Assembly: GCA_003156715.1 (NCBI GenBank)
Contig: PMHO01000053.1
Coordinates: forward strand, 160,940 to 215,477
DNA length: 54,538 bases
Direction: 5' to 3'
From: Candidatus Tityobacter terrigena
GTDB lineage: Bacteria > Vulcanimicrobiota > Vulcanimicrobiia > Vulcanimicrobiales > Vulcanimicrobiaceae
In this document: in pieces, positions 41,768-49,358 of the stretch
Layout of the letters: every line of letters begins with the position of its first letter
Numbering within the stretch: position 1 is the stretch's first letter
Notes under the pieces: generated by a model
Database searches by the model: none
What the model was told of the DNA's origin: nothing
The model's input: only the letters and a program-made list of their open reading frames with translations
Translations under genes and position numbers: made by a program

Positions 41768-41952
41768 CGTTGTAAGGGAGCTCCTGGCTCTCCCGCGGCC
41801 GAGGGCGTTTGGCCGAGCGGCTTTCAAAGCGGGGCGGAGCCCGGAGGGCGGCAGCCCCGCGTGAGCATCCCTTGCGGCGCCGGATGCGCCGCAAGGGCGA
41901 AGCGAGGCCTCACGTCCTCGGCCGCGGGAGAGCCAGGAGCTCCCTTACAACG
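41768..41952. repeat. Structured palindromic element, copy A (dxs 3' end)
   Basis: Outer arms 41768-41804 and 41916-41952 are perfectly complementary over 37 bases. Inside are: a GCGGCTTTC segment; hairpin 1, GCGGGGC / GCCCCGC (41829-41835 / 41854-41860) enclosing GGA-GCCC-GGA-GGGC-GGCA; a linker with GAGCA; hairpin 2, a 12-bp stem (41869-41880 / 41886-41897) with loop CGGAT; and GCGAAGCGAG. The right arm contains the last eight bases of dxs including its stop codon. The core is shared with copy B, while the arms are not. Confidence 0.9.
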
Positions 41953-43822
41953 AGGCGGTGGCTACAGACCGGATGCGTGCGGCAAGCGCTTCGCCGGAGA
42001 GGCCGAAGCCGGCGCGCTGCTGGGGTTGTTTGTCGTGCTGGATCAGGGCGTTGGGGACGCCGATGCGCTCGATGGTCGTCGTTAAGCCTCGGTCTGAGGC
42101 GAACTCGATGACGGCTGAGCCGAAGCCGCCGGCGAGCGAATGCTCTTCCAAGGTGATGAAGCGCTCGTGGCTCTGCGCGAGCTCTAGTAAGAGTGCTTCG
42201 TCGAGGGGGCACACGAAGCGCATGTTGACGACCGTGGGCTTGGGCGCCGCCGCGACGAGGTCGTATGCGTCTAGTGCGACGTCGCAGGTGTTTCCGAGTG
42301 CTAGGATCGCGACGCCGCTGCCGCGGCGTAGCACCTCGGCACGGCCATGAACGATCGGTGCCGGCGGCTCTAGGTGATTGCCTTGCGAGTTGCCGCGCGG
42401 ATAGCGTATGGCAACTGGAGAGCCGAGGGTTAGGGCGTGCTCGAGCATCGGGAGGACTTCGTCCTCGGTGCGGGGCGCCAGGATCGTCATGAAGGGCAGC
42501 GTCCGCATGTATGCGATGTCGTAGAGCCCCATGTGAGTTGGGCCGTCGTCGCCCGCGACGCCCGCCCGGTCCATGCAAAACACGACCGGCAAGTTCTGGA
42601 TGACGACATCGTGGACGACCTGGTCGTAGGCGCGCTGCAAGAAAGTCGAGTAGATCGCGACGACCGGTTTGAGCCCCGCAGTGGCTGCACCGGCGGCGAA
42701 GCAGACCGCGTGCGCTTCGGCGATTCCGACATCGAAATACCGATCGGGATGCTTCTTGGCAAATTTCGAGAGCTTCGTCCCATCCGGCATCGCCGCCGTG
42801 ATTCCGATGATCCGCCGATCGCGATCGGCGAGGGTCGTCAGCGCTTCGCCGAAGGCTTCGGAAAACGTCGGGCGCGCGGTCGGCTTGAACTCGATCTTGC
42901 CGTTCTCGAGCTCGAAAGGTCCGCAGCCATGAAAGGTCCGCTTGTCGAGCTCGGCCGGTTCGAAACCCTTGCCTTTAACCGTGTAGACGTGCAGCAGCAC
43001 GGGACCCGCAATCTTACGCGCGTTCGAGATCACGTCAACGAGGGTGTCGTAATCGTGACCGTCGATTGGACCGACGTAGCGGAACCCCATCTCCTCGAAG
43101 ATGACCGCCGCCTTCGGCTCGCTGGAGGTGAAGCGCATTGCCGCCTCCTCCCAGGTCGAGAGCGCTTTGCGCGTGACGTCGCCAAACGGGACGTGGCCCA
43201 GAAAATCCTTTGCCTTCTCGCGGGCGGCGTTGAAGAACGGCTTCGACCGAAGGGTCCCGAGATAGCGGTTCATAGCGCCGACGTTGGGCGCGATCGACAT
43301 CTCGTTGTCATTGAGGATGACGATGAAGTTCGACTTGAGCTGGCCGGCATTGTTGATCGCCTCGTAGGCGAGCCCGCCCGTGAGGGCACCGTCACCGATG
43401 ATGGCCACGATCGTTTCGTCAGTCCCGTTGAGGTCGCGCGCCTGCGCCATGCCGAGCGCTGCCGAGATCGACGTCGACGCGTGTCCCGCACCGAAGACGT
43501 CGAATTCGGACTCGCTGCGCATTGCGAAACCGGAAAGGCCGCCGCCCTTACGAATCGTCATGATACGGTCGCGCCGGCCGGTCAGGATCTTCTGGACGTA
43601 GACCTGATGGCTCACGTCCCAGACGATCTTGTCCTTCGGCGCGGAAAGAACGCGATGCAAGGCCAGCGTCAGCTCGACCACGCCGAGGTTGGGCGCGAGG
43701 TGACCGCCGTTCTTCGCACACGCCTCGACAAGCGTCTCGCGAATCTCGCGAGCTAGAACGTCTATCTCGTTTCGCGTCAGCCGCTTGAGGTCGCGGGGCG
43801 AGTCAATGCGCTCGATTACCAT
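41945..43822 (-). CDS. dxs: 1-deoxy-D-xylulose-5-phosphate synthase
   Basis: TPP enzyme that opens the MEP isoprenoid pathway from pyruvate and glyceraldehyde 3-phosphate; 625 residues. Landmarks: SHQVYVQKILTGRRD, FGAGHASTSISAALG, the TPP motif GDGALTGGLAYEAINNAG...LNDNEMSI, YVGPIDGHD, AEAHAVCFAAGAA (catalytic Glu region) and MDRAGVAGDDGPTHMGLYD. The ATG at 43822 follows AAGGAG by eight bases. The long open frame beyond it is not coding. The final codon and stop lie inside element A, which follows immediately. Confidence 0.96.
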   Translation of the reverse strand: MVIERIDSPRDLKRLTRNEIDVLAREIRETLVEACAKNGGHLAPNLGVVELTLALHRVLSAPKDKIVWDVSHQVYVQKILTGRRDRIMTIRKGGGLSGFAMRSESEFDVFGAGHASTSISAALGMAQARDLNGTDETIVAIIGDGALTGGLAYEAINNAGQLKSNFIVILNDNEMSIAPNVGAMNRYLGTLRSKPFFNAAREKAKDFLGHVPFGDVTRKALSTWEEAAMRFTSSEPKAAVIFEEMGFRYVGPIDGHDYDTLVDVISNARKIAGPVLLHVYTVKGKGFEPAELDKRTFHGCGPFELENGKIEFKPTARPTFSEAFGEALTTLADRDRRIIGITAAMPDGTKLSKFAKKHPDRYFDVGIAEAHAVCFAAGAATAGLKPVVAIYSTFLQRAYDQVVHDVVIQNLPVVFCMDRAGVAGDDGPTHMGLYDIAYMRTLPFMTILAPRTEDEVLPMLEHALTLGSPVAIRYPRGNSQGNHLEPPAPIVHGRAEVLRRGSGVAILALGNTCDVALDAYDLVAAAPKPTVVNMRFVCPLDEALLLELAQSHERFITLEEHSLAGGFGSAVIEFASDRGLTTTIERIGVPNALIQHDKQPQQRAGFGLSGEALAARIRSVATASL

Positions 43823-43936
43823 GCTTCCACTCCTTAGACGAGCGGCCGGACCAGCCATTCTCGCATGCCGATACAGCCAATCGATTCTTACGCGCCGCCG
43901 CGCCTGAAATAGCGAGCAAGCGCGGGGAGCGTACCT

Positions 43937-44611
43937 TTGCCGGAACGAACTCCAAGAAGGATGCGTCCACTGCCGGCCCCCGAGACGGGTGCGCGAAAGC
44001 CGGTGCCGTTGAGCCGCCGGCGTCGCGTTGCGACCGACATGGCGCGCCTCTTCTCGACCGTCCTGAACCCCTTCCTGACGGCCCTGGCGCTGTTCGTCGT
44101 GCTGGCGCACGTCTGTGCCAAGGACACGCGCTCGTTCTGGTTCTACCTCTTCGTCAGCACGTTTTTCACGTCGATCGGCCCGATGCTCTACGTGCTTTGG
44201 CTCTACAGCACCGATCGGATCGCCGATCTCGAGATGTCGATTCGGAGCGAACGCGAGCGCGTCTTCGGCGTCTTCGTCATCTTCTATTCGGCCGGCGCCG
44301 CAGCGCTGTGGCTGCTCCACGCGCCGGCGCTGCTCGTGGCGAGCATGGGCGGCTATGCGACCGCCACCCTCGTCACGCAGTACATCACCCGGTATTGGAA
44401 AATATCGACGCACGCGATCGGCATTACCGCGCCGCTGGTCGCCCTGATCTACCTGTACGGCCAGCAGCCATTGCCCTTCTTGGTACTGATCCCGATCGTG
44501 GGCTGGTCGCGCGTCTATCTCAAAGCCCACACGCCGCTCCAAGTGATCGCCGGCTCCGCGCTCGGCGCCGGCAGCGTCTTGCTCTTCTATCGTTTCTTCC
44601 ACTTGATCTAA
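43937..44611 (+). CDS. PAP2-like integral membrane protein
   Basis: A 224-residue protein with about six membrane helices. It resembles the PAP2 phosphatase fold: KISTHAIG in place of the PSGH motif and SRVYLKAHTPLQVIAGSALG for the SRxxxxxHxxxD motif, with Gln instead of the last Asp. The first motif (KxxxxxxRP) is not clear; IRSERERVFG may replace it. With these changes phosphatase activity is doubtful. A TTG start at 43937 with GGGGAG upstream is preferred; ATG 43961 and 44039 are alternatives. The last two bases of its stop codon belong to element B. Confidence 0.6.
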   Translation: MPERTPRRMRPLPAPETGARKPVPLSRRRRVATDMARLFSTVLNPFLTALALFVVLAHVCAKDTRSFWFYLFVSTFFTSIGPMLYVLWLYSTDRIADLEMSIRSERERVFGVFVIFYSAGAAALWLLHAPALLVASMGGYATATLVTQYITRYWKISTHAIGITAPLVALIYLYGQQPLPFLVLIPIVGWSRVYLKAHTPLQVIAGSALGAGSVLLFYRFFHLI

Positions 44612-44780
44612 AACGTTATGATGGCCGCTCGGGCCGAGAGCATTTGGTCTCGCGGCTTTCTTAGCGACGCGGAGCCCGGAGGGCGGGAGCGTCGCGGGAG
44701 CAGCCGCGGAGGCGCCGGATGCGCCGCAGCGGCGAAGCGAGACCAAATGCTCTCGGCCCGAGCGGCCATCATAACGTTTT
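44610..44780. repeat. Structured palindromic element, copy B (between PAP2-like gene and murI)
   Basis: Outer arms 44610-44653 and 44737-44780 are perfectly complementary over 44 bases. Inside: GCGGCTTTC; hairpin 1, GCGACGC / GCGTCGC (44664-44670 / 44689-44695) enclosing GGA-GCCC-GGA-GGGC-GGGA; linker with GAGCA; hairpin 2, GCCGC-GGA-GGCGC / GCGCC-GCA-GCGGC (44703-44715 / 44721-44733) with loop CGGAT; then GAAGCGAG. The right arm holds the last three codons and stop of murI, and the left arm the last two bases of the PAP2-like stop. It lies between convergent genes. Confidence 0.9.
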
Positions 44781-45587
44781 CGGCACAGCGTTGGGCGTTG
44801 CGTACGGGACTTGTGCGATGTCGTCGTTTGGAAGGAGGGGGCCGAGGATTTGAGCGAGGCCGGATTTGAAATGGTCGAGGGGGCCGCTCGTGAGGTAGCG
44901 GGTTTGGCCGCGGGCGTGACCGTTTGTGTGGTTTCCGGAGCGCGTGGCGACGTACGCTGCCGTACGTTCGCTCTGGGCGACGGCGGGATCGATACGGGCG
45001 ATTCGTTGGCCTAAGACGGCTGCGAAGTGTGCGTCGAGCAACGGGTAGTGCGTGCACGCTAGGACGATCGCATCGAACGGGGCGGCAAAATAGGCGCAGG
45101 CTGCGGCGACTGCTGCGCGCGGCTCCTCTCCGTCGAGCTTTCCGGCTTCGACGAGCGGGACGAGGGCGGGGGCGGCGACCTCTTCAACCCGGGCTTGCGG
45201 CACGAGGCGCCGTATTGCGTCGCCGTAGGCGCCGCTGCCTGCGGTTGCGGTTGTCGCGAGGACGGCGATGCGTTTTGCGCCGGAGCGCGCGACCGCTTCA
45301 GCGGCGGCGGCGATGAGGTCAAGAACCGGGACGCGGTGTTCGGGCCAACCGTAACGCGCCGCGATGGAACACGACGTGTTGCAGCCCATGACGATGGCAT
45401 CGACCCCGGCCTCTTCCAGCGACGCGATGTTGGCGGCGAGCAAACCGCGCAACTCTGCATGGGTGCGGTCGCCGTACGGTGCGTGCCGCTGATCGGCAAG
45501 ATAGACGATGTCTTGGGTGGGAAGCCGCGCGCGCACGTGGCGCAGGACCGTGAGCCCTCCGAGACCTGAATCAAAGATGCCGAGAAT
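44769..45587 (-). CDS. murI: Glutamate racemase
   Basis: Makes D-glutamate for peptidoglycan; about 272 residues. It begins LGIFDSGLGGLTVLRHVRAR, has LADQRHAPYG, catalytic Cys in VMGCNTSCS and second Cys in VLACTHYPLLDAHF. The last 50 residues are variable. The start is odd: family homology begins at ATT 45587, which has AAGGA 7 bases upstream, just after the amidase stop; the only standard in-frame start (ATG 45695) would add 36 unrelated residues inside the amidase gene. The C-terminal codons lie within palindromic element B. Confidence 0.9.
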   Translation of the reverse strand: MLGIFDSGLGGLTVLRHVRARLPTQDIVYLADQRHAPYGDRTHAELRGLLAANIASLEEAGVDAIVMGCNTSCSIAARYGWPEHRVPVLDLIAAAAEAVARSGAKRIAVLATTATAGSGAYGDAIRRLVPQARVEEVAAPALVPLVEAGKLDGEEPRAAVAAACAYFAAPFDAIVLACTHYPLLDAHFAAVLGQRIARIDPAVAQSERTAAYVATRSGNHTNGHARGQTRYLTSGPLDHFKSGLAQILGPLLPNDDIAQVPYATPNAVPKTL

Positions 45588-45597
45588 GGTCGCGTCC

Positions 45598-47694
45598 TTA
45601 CCGGTCGGGAACGGGTGTGTCGGTGTCCGAGGTTTCGGCCGGAGCGCTCGACTTGGGCGGGGGCGCCCCTGCGTAGTCTCCGACGCCGTCGGCAATGGCG
45701 CCCGCGACCTTCTGGCGCCATGCCGGGGAGCGCAACAGCTGCGCGTCTGCGGCGTTCGACATGAACGCGGTCTCCACCAGCGTCGCCGGCATCACCGTGT
45801 GGTGGATGACGTAGAAGTTTTCCTTTCGCACGCCTCGGTCGGCCGTGCCGAGACTTTCGATCAGGCGGCTGTGGATCGCTTGGGCCAGCGAGAGGTCGAC
45901 ACCCTTGTAGTAGTACGTCGTCGTACCGTTGAGCGAACCGGACGTGTAGCTATTGACGTGAACGCTGATGAACATTCGCGCACCGGCGCGGTTGGCGATG
46001 TCGCAGCGCGCCTGCAGTTCATCGTGGGCCGAGTCGTTTGGTTCGAAGACGTCGACGTCGCTGTCGCGTGTCATCTTGACCAGCCATCCGCGCGCGACGA
46101 GCAGCGAGCGCAGCCGGTCGGAAATGTCCAACGTGAGTTCCTTTTCGACTAGGCCGCGCTGCATCGCGCCGGTGTCGCTTCCACCGTGACCCGGATCGAT
46201 AACGATCAGCCGCGGGTTGGGCGCCGCGTAAGCGACGACCGGAACCGGCGTGAACTTCCACGGCGTCGGCTCGACGATGGGCGCCGGAGTTTGGTCGACG
46301 GTCTGGTCGGTGGGTGTTGCTGCGGCCAGAACGCCGGCGGATAGCGTGCCGATCCCGACTTTCGCGGGCGCGAGATCGTCGAGCCTATCGACCGCAATCG
46401 TCACGCCGCCGTCGAACGGCACCAAATTGACGAGCCGCGGCGTCGCCAAGCTCAAAGCCACCCGTACGACCGGATACGGATCGAGCGTGACCTGCTTGAG
46501 ACGCAGCGACAGCACCGCGTCGTTTTGCAGCGTTTCATCTTGCGGAGCGACGGCCAGGGTCGCATTCTTGAAGTCGATGTACCAGCGGTTGTCGGGGAGG
46601 CGGTGCCACTCGTAGGCGACGCTTCCACCGGCAAGCCACACCCGAACGTTGAGCCCTTGATCGGCCTGCTCCGACTCGAAGTTTACGACTTGGACCGGCT
46701 GCGCGCTCGCCGGCGCAGGCGGCGCAGGCGCAGCATAACCGGGAGCCTGATATGTGCTTGGCTCGGCGGCCGGGACATTGGCGCCGGCGGGCGCGTATTC
46801 GCCCGTCGTCTGCTCTGAGGCGGTCGGTACAGGCGCCGGGCCGGCGGCCGCCACGCTCGCCACCCCGCTCGCCGGGACGGGCGTGCCCGTCAACGGAACG
46901 CCGGGCGGCGCGAATGCAACGGCGAGCGCGTTGGGCGCCCCGGCCGGCATCAGGGCGTGCAAGCCGCCGGGAGGCGCCTGGAAGGTTACCGTCGTCGTCG
47001 GATTGCGCACCGAGCCGCCGACCGATATCGAAATGCTGCGAAGTCCGTCGCCCGCGACGTCGCGATACGGGTCGAGCGTCGAGGCGGTTCCGAGGAATGC
47101 GAGTGAAAGCCGTCCGTCGCTCCCTGCGCTGAGGCGCTTGAAGCGCAAGGTTGCCGCTCCGTGCAGGGTCACGACCGAAACGCGGCCCTCGTTGCGCACG
47201 TCGAGCGAAGCGATCTGCGGCTGCAAAACGGTCGCGTCAGCCTGGCTAACCGGCTGAACGTAGAGCGCTTCGGCGAGCGCTACGAATGGGAGGTAGGCTT
47301 CGCCGCCCGACACGTAGGGAGCGAAGGGTGCCGTCTCGGTCACCGCGCCGACCGCGTAGCGCTTGTCACCGATCGTAAAGGCGATCGTGCGATAGTCGGC
47401 GGTCGTCACGATCGCGTAGCGTTGCGCCGGGTCGTACGACAGCGTCGCGCCGAGATGCGCCAAGAAACGCGCCAGCGCGGGGTCGTCGGTGGGAACGGCT
47501 ATCTCGCCGCCGCGCGTTTGGCTGCGTTCGAGAACGAGCCACGTCCCCGCGAACCACAGGTTCGGCGCCGGTTGGGCGCGTGCCGGCGAGACGATCGAGA
47601 GGACGAAAAGCGCGACGAGCGCCCAGCAAGCCGGCCGCGCGGGGCCGGGCGAGCCGTTAGAAACTCGCACGCGAAAGCGGCTCATCGAGTTCAA
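45598..47694 (-). CDS. N-acetylmuramoyl-L-alanine amidase (Amidase_3) with N-terminal AMIN-like regions
   Basis: Exported 698-residue cell-wall hydrolase. Signal peptide (ALVALFVLSIVSPARA); copper-amine-oxidase-N-like region (~45-160); beta-rich AMIN-like segments; Pro/Ala linker (~285-330); second AMIN-like domain; then the zinc amidase at about 490-675. Catalytic features: IDPGHGGSDTGA (His), LVEKELTLDI (Glu), ISVHVNSYT (His) and LVETAFMSN (Glu). The start is TTG 47694 with GGAGG five bases before; it overlaps the gerM-like gene. AmiC-type enzymes split daughter cells. It is translated just ahead of murI. Confidence 0.88.
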   Translation of the reverse strand: MNSMSRFRVRVSNGSPGPARPACWALVALFVLSIVSPARAQPAPNLWFAGTWLVLERSQTRGGEIAVPTDDPALARFLAHLGATLSYDPAQRYAIVTTADYRTIAFTIGDKRYAVGAVTETAPFAPYVSGGEAYLPFVALAEALYVQPVSQADATVLQPQIASLDVRNEGRVSVVTLHGAATLRFKRLSAGSDGRLSLAFLGTASTLDPYRDVAGDGLRSISISVGGSVRNPTTTVTFQAPPGGLHALMPAGAPNALAVAFAPPGVPLTGTPVPASGVASVAAAGPAPVPTASEQTTGEYAPAGANVPAAEPSTYQAPGYAAPAPPAPASAQPVQVVNFESEQADQGLNVRVWLAGGSVAYEWHRLPDNRWYIDFKNATLAVAPQDETLQNDAVLSLRLKQVTLDPYPVVRVALSLATPRLVNLVPFDGGVTIAVDRLDDLAPAKVGIGTLSAGVLAAATPTDQTVDQTPAPIVEPTPWKFTPVPVVAYAAPNPRLIVIDPGHGGSDTGAMQRGLVEKELTLDISDRLRSLLVARGWLVKMTRDSDVDVFEPNDSAHDELQARCDIANRAGARMFISVHVNSYTSGSLNGTTTYYYKGVDLSLAQAIHSRLIESLGTADRGVRKENFYVIHHTVMPATLVETAFMSNAADAQLLRSPAWRQKVAGAIADGVGDYAGAPPPKSSAPAETSDTDTPVPDR

Positions 47695-48160
47695 AATGTC
47701 CTCCGGGAAGGGTCGGAACGCGGATGCCGTCGAGCTTCACCTGCACCGAACCGATCCCGGGCAACGCGGTAAGCGTCCACACGAGCGCTTTGAATTCAGC
47801 GCTTTCGGCGAAGCTGCCGGCGGTTGGTTTGGCGAGCGCCCCGCCGAGATCGACGATGGCCGTCGAGCCGTCGACGTCGACCGCATGCACGATCGTGCCG
47901 CTCGGAAAGCGAATCGCGTCGATGTCTGACGATGGTCCTGCGACCGCTTGGGTCGCTGCGTAGAAGGCAACGCTCTTGCGATCGCGGGCAGGGCCGAGCG
48001 TGAGCTTCCACGGAACGAGCGTCTCGCCGTCGGTCTTGCAATAGTAGACGGTGACCGTGGCAGCCGCCACCGGACGGGGCCGCCCGGCGAAGACGCGGTA
48101 TCCATAATAGACGGCAACGACAAACAGCGCGACGACGACGAGGGCGCGCAGCAACCTCAT
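47657..48160 (-). CDS. GerM-domain membrane-anchored protein
   Basis: A 167-residue protein with one N-terminal membrane helix (LLRALVVVALFVVAVYYGY) and a GerM domain outside: VTVYYCKTDGETLVP, AVAGPSSDIDAIRFPSGTIV, VDVDGSTAIVDLGGAL and EFKALVWTLTALPGIGSVQV. GerM domains occur in sporulation and cell-wall lipoproteins and are thought to bind other wall proteins. The start (ATG 48160) places the helix at the terminus; upstream codons belong to another frame. It is followed with overlap by the wall amidase gene. Confidence 0.8.
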   Translation of the reverse strand: MRLLRALVVVALFVVAVYYGYRVFAGRPRPVAAATVTVYYCKTDGETLVPWKLTLGPARDRKSVAFYAATQAVAGPSSDIDAIRFPSGTIVHAVDVDGSTAIVDLGGALAKPTAGSFAESAEFKALVWTLTALPGIGSVQVKLDGIRVPTLPGGHFELDEPLSRASF

Positions 48161-48191
48161 TGCGGCGCAGCTTCGTCGCGAGAGCGATCGG

Positions 48192-48434
48192 CTACTGCAA
48201 GTAGCGTTCGACTGTTTCGGCCGGCCGCAGTTTCGCGCTCTCCGGATTCTGCCCGAACTCTTCACGCGCGCGTCGCTGCCGCAGCAAATCGAAATAGCGG
48301 TCGAGCTGGACTTCAACTTCCTTCAGCCGGGCGACTCCGTCGGCCGAAAGGGTATGCGCTTCCGCCTGGTCGAGCAAGCGGTGCTCTTCCGCGACGAGCT
48401 CTTCGATATGCTGGTGAATCTCTGGATCGTTCAT
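48192..48434 (-). CDS. DUF2630 family protein
   Basis: An 80-residue, helical, charged protein matching DUF2630: IHQHIEELVAEEHRLLDQAE, then VEVQLDRYFDLLRQRRAREE and the terminal PAETVERYLQ. Function unknown; the family is common in Actinobacteria and Chloroflexi. The ATG at 48434 gives the conserved MNDPEIHQHI start. It lies 37 bp after the amidohydrolase gene. Confidence 0.8.
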   Translation of the reverse strand: MNDPEIHQHIEELVAEEHRLLDQAEAHTLSADGVARLKEVEVQLDRYFDLLRQRRAREEFGQNPESAKLRPAETVERYLQ

Positions 48435-48471
48435 TTGCCGAGCGAGGTTCTCTGCCACGCGGCATGCACCC

Positions 48472-49296
48472 TCACAAGAAGCGAGCGAAGATGCGGGCGG
48501 CGTTGCCCCCCAAGACGGCGGCCTCGACCTCCGGTCCGAAACCGAGCTTAGTGAGGCCGGACCGCTCGCTTTCGTACGCATACGGAATGTTCGGAAAATC
48601 GGTTCCGTAAAGCACGCGGGTCGCGAAGGTACCGATCGGCAAGAGGTCGACCGGCGGACGGATCGGAGAGCTCGCCGCCAGCAGCATGGTCGTGTCGAGG
48701 TAAAGGTTCGGAAAGGCGTCCATCAGCGCGAAGTACGCGCTTGTGTCGGGTACGCCGAGGTGCGCGACGATCAGGCTCAAGCGGGGGTGACGCGTCAAGA
48801 CGCGACGCACGCGCTCGAGGCCGGCGCCCGGCAAATAGTCCCACGGGATCGGCCCCACGTGAGCGACGACGGCGCCGCCGTGTGCCTCGACCATTTCGAA
48901 GACGGGGATGAAGCGCTCGTCGTCGAGCGCCAGACGCTGCACGTCCTCGTGGATCTTGAAGCCCGCGCAGCCCGCCTCGAGCGCGAGCCGCGCATCCTCG
49001 AGGTACGCGGGATCGTCAAGGTGCACGGTGCCGAGGGGAATCCCAAAACGGTCGAGCGAGCGCGAGGTCTCGACCAGCCACGCATTGAGTTCGCGCGCGA
49101 TGCCGGTGCGATGCGCGTAACTGAAAAAGATGAAACGGTCGACCCCGGCGCGACGCAAGCAATCGGCCACCGCCGGCGGCTCGGTGGGGTGCACGGAAAT
49201 ATCCCAACTGCTGCGTTCGGCGAACCAACGGCGAATGGCCGCGAATAGGCGCGGCGGGTGCAGATGCGTGTGGGCATCGATAACAGGCGAGCTCAT
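48472..49296 (-). CDS. Amidohydrolase family protein (amidohydrolase_2 type)
   Basis: TIM-barrel hydrolase or decarboxylase-like protein of 274 residues. Metal-site features: HxH in IDAHTHLHPP, AGFKIHEDV, His in VVAHVGPI, His in IVAHLGVPDT and Asp in VLYGTDFPN. The PF04909 family includes decarboxylases and lactonases; the substrate is open. The start ATG 49296 gives MSSPVIDAHTHLH; the frame extends nine codons further. It is divergent from the membrane-protein gene 62 bp away and heads the run to murI. Confidence 0.82.
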   Translation of the reverse strand: MSSPVIDAHTHLHPPRLFAAIRRWFAERSSWDISVHPTEPPAVADCLRRAGVDRFIFFSYAHRTGIARELNAWLVETSRSLDRFGIPLGTVHLDDPAYLEDARLALEAGCAGFKIHEDVQRLALDDERFIPVFEMVEAHGGAVVAHVGPIPWDYLPGAGLERVRRVLTRHPRLSLIVAHLGVPDTSAYFALMDAFPNLYLDTTMLLAASSPIRPPVDLLPIGTFATRVLYGTDFPNIPYAYESERSGLTKLGFGPEVEAAVLGGNAARIFARFL

Positions 49297-49358
49297 TTGG
49301 CCGTGCTTCGCCCTGACGGACAAGGCTTCACTGCGGGAGCGCGGAACCGGCGTCCGCT

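Noticed and set aside
41809-42111. Open frames running through the palindromic elements
   Set aside because: They follow the repeat core, have no ribosome sites and appear on both strands only because the sequence is GC-rich and palindromic.
42000-44746. A 933-residue fusion of dxs with an N-terminal domain
   Set aside because: The extra N-terminal residues are Arg/Asp/Glu-rich and overlap the PAP2-like gene on the other strand; dxs has its own ribosome site at 43822.
41768-44780. Treating the two long palindromes as ordinary intrinsic terminators
   Set aside because: They have no T-tract, are 170-185 bp long, and share an internal core with covarying stems; a simple terminator needs none of this. 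A termination role is still possible.
41768-44780. Retron msr-msd RNA or group II intron remnant
   Set aside because: No reverse transcriptase is present and the core lacks intron domain V or a retron-like layout that I could recognise.
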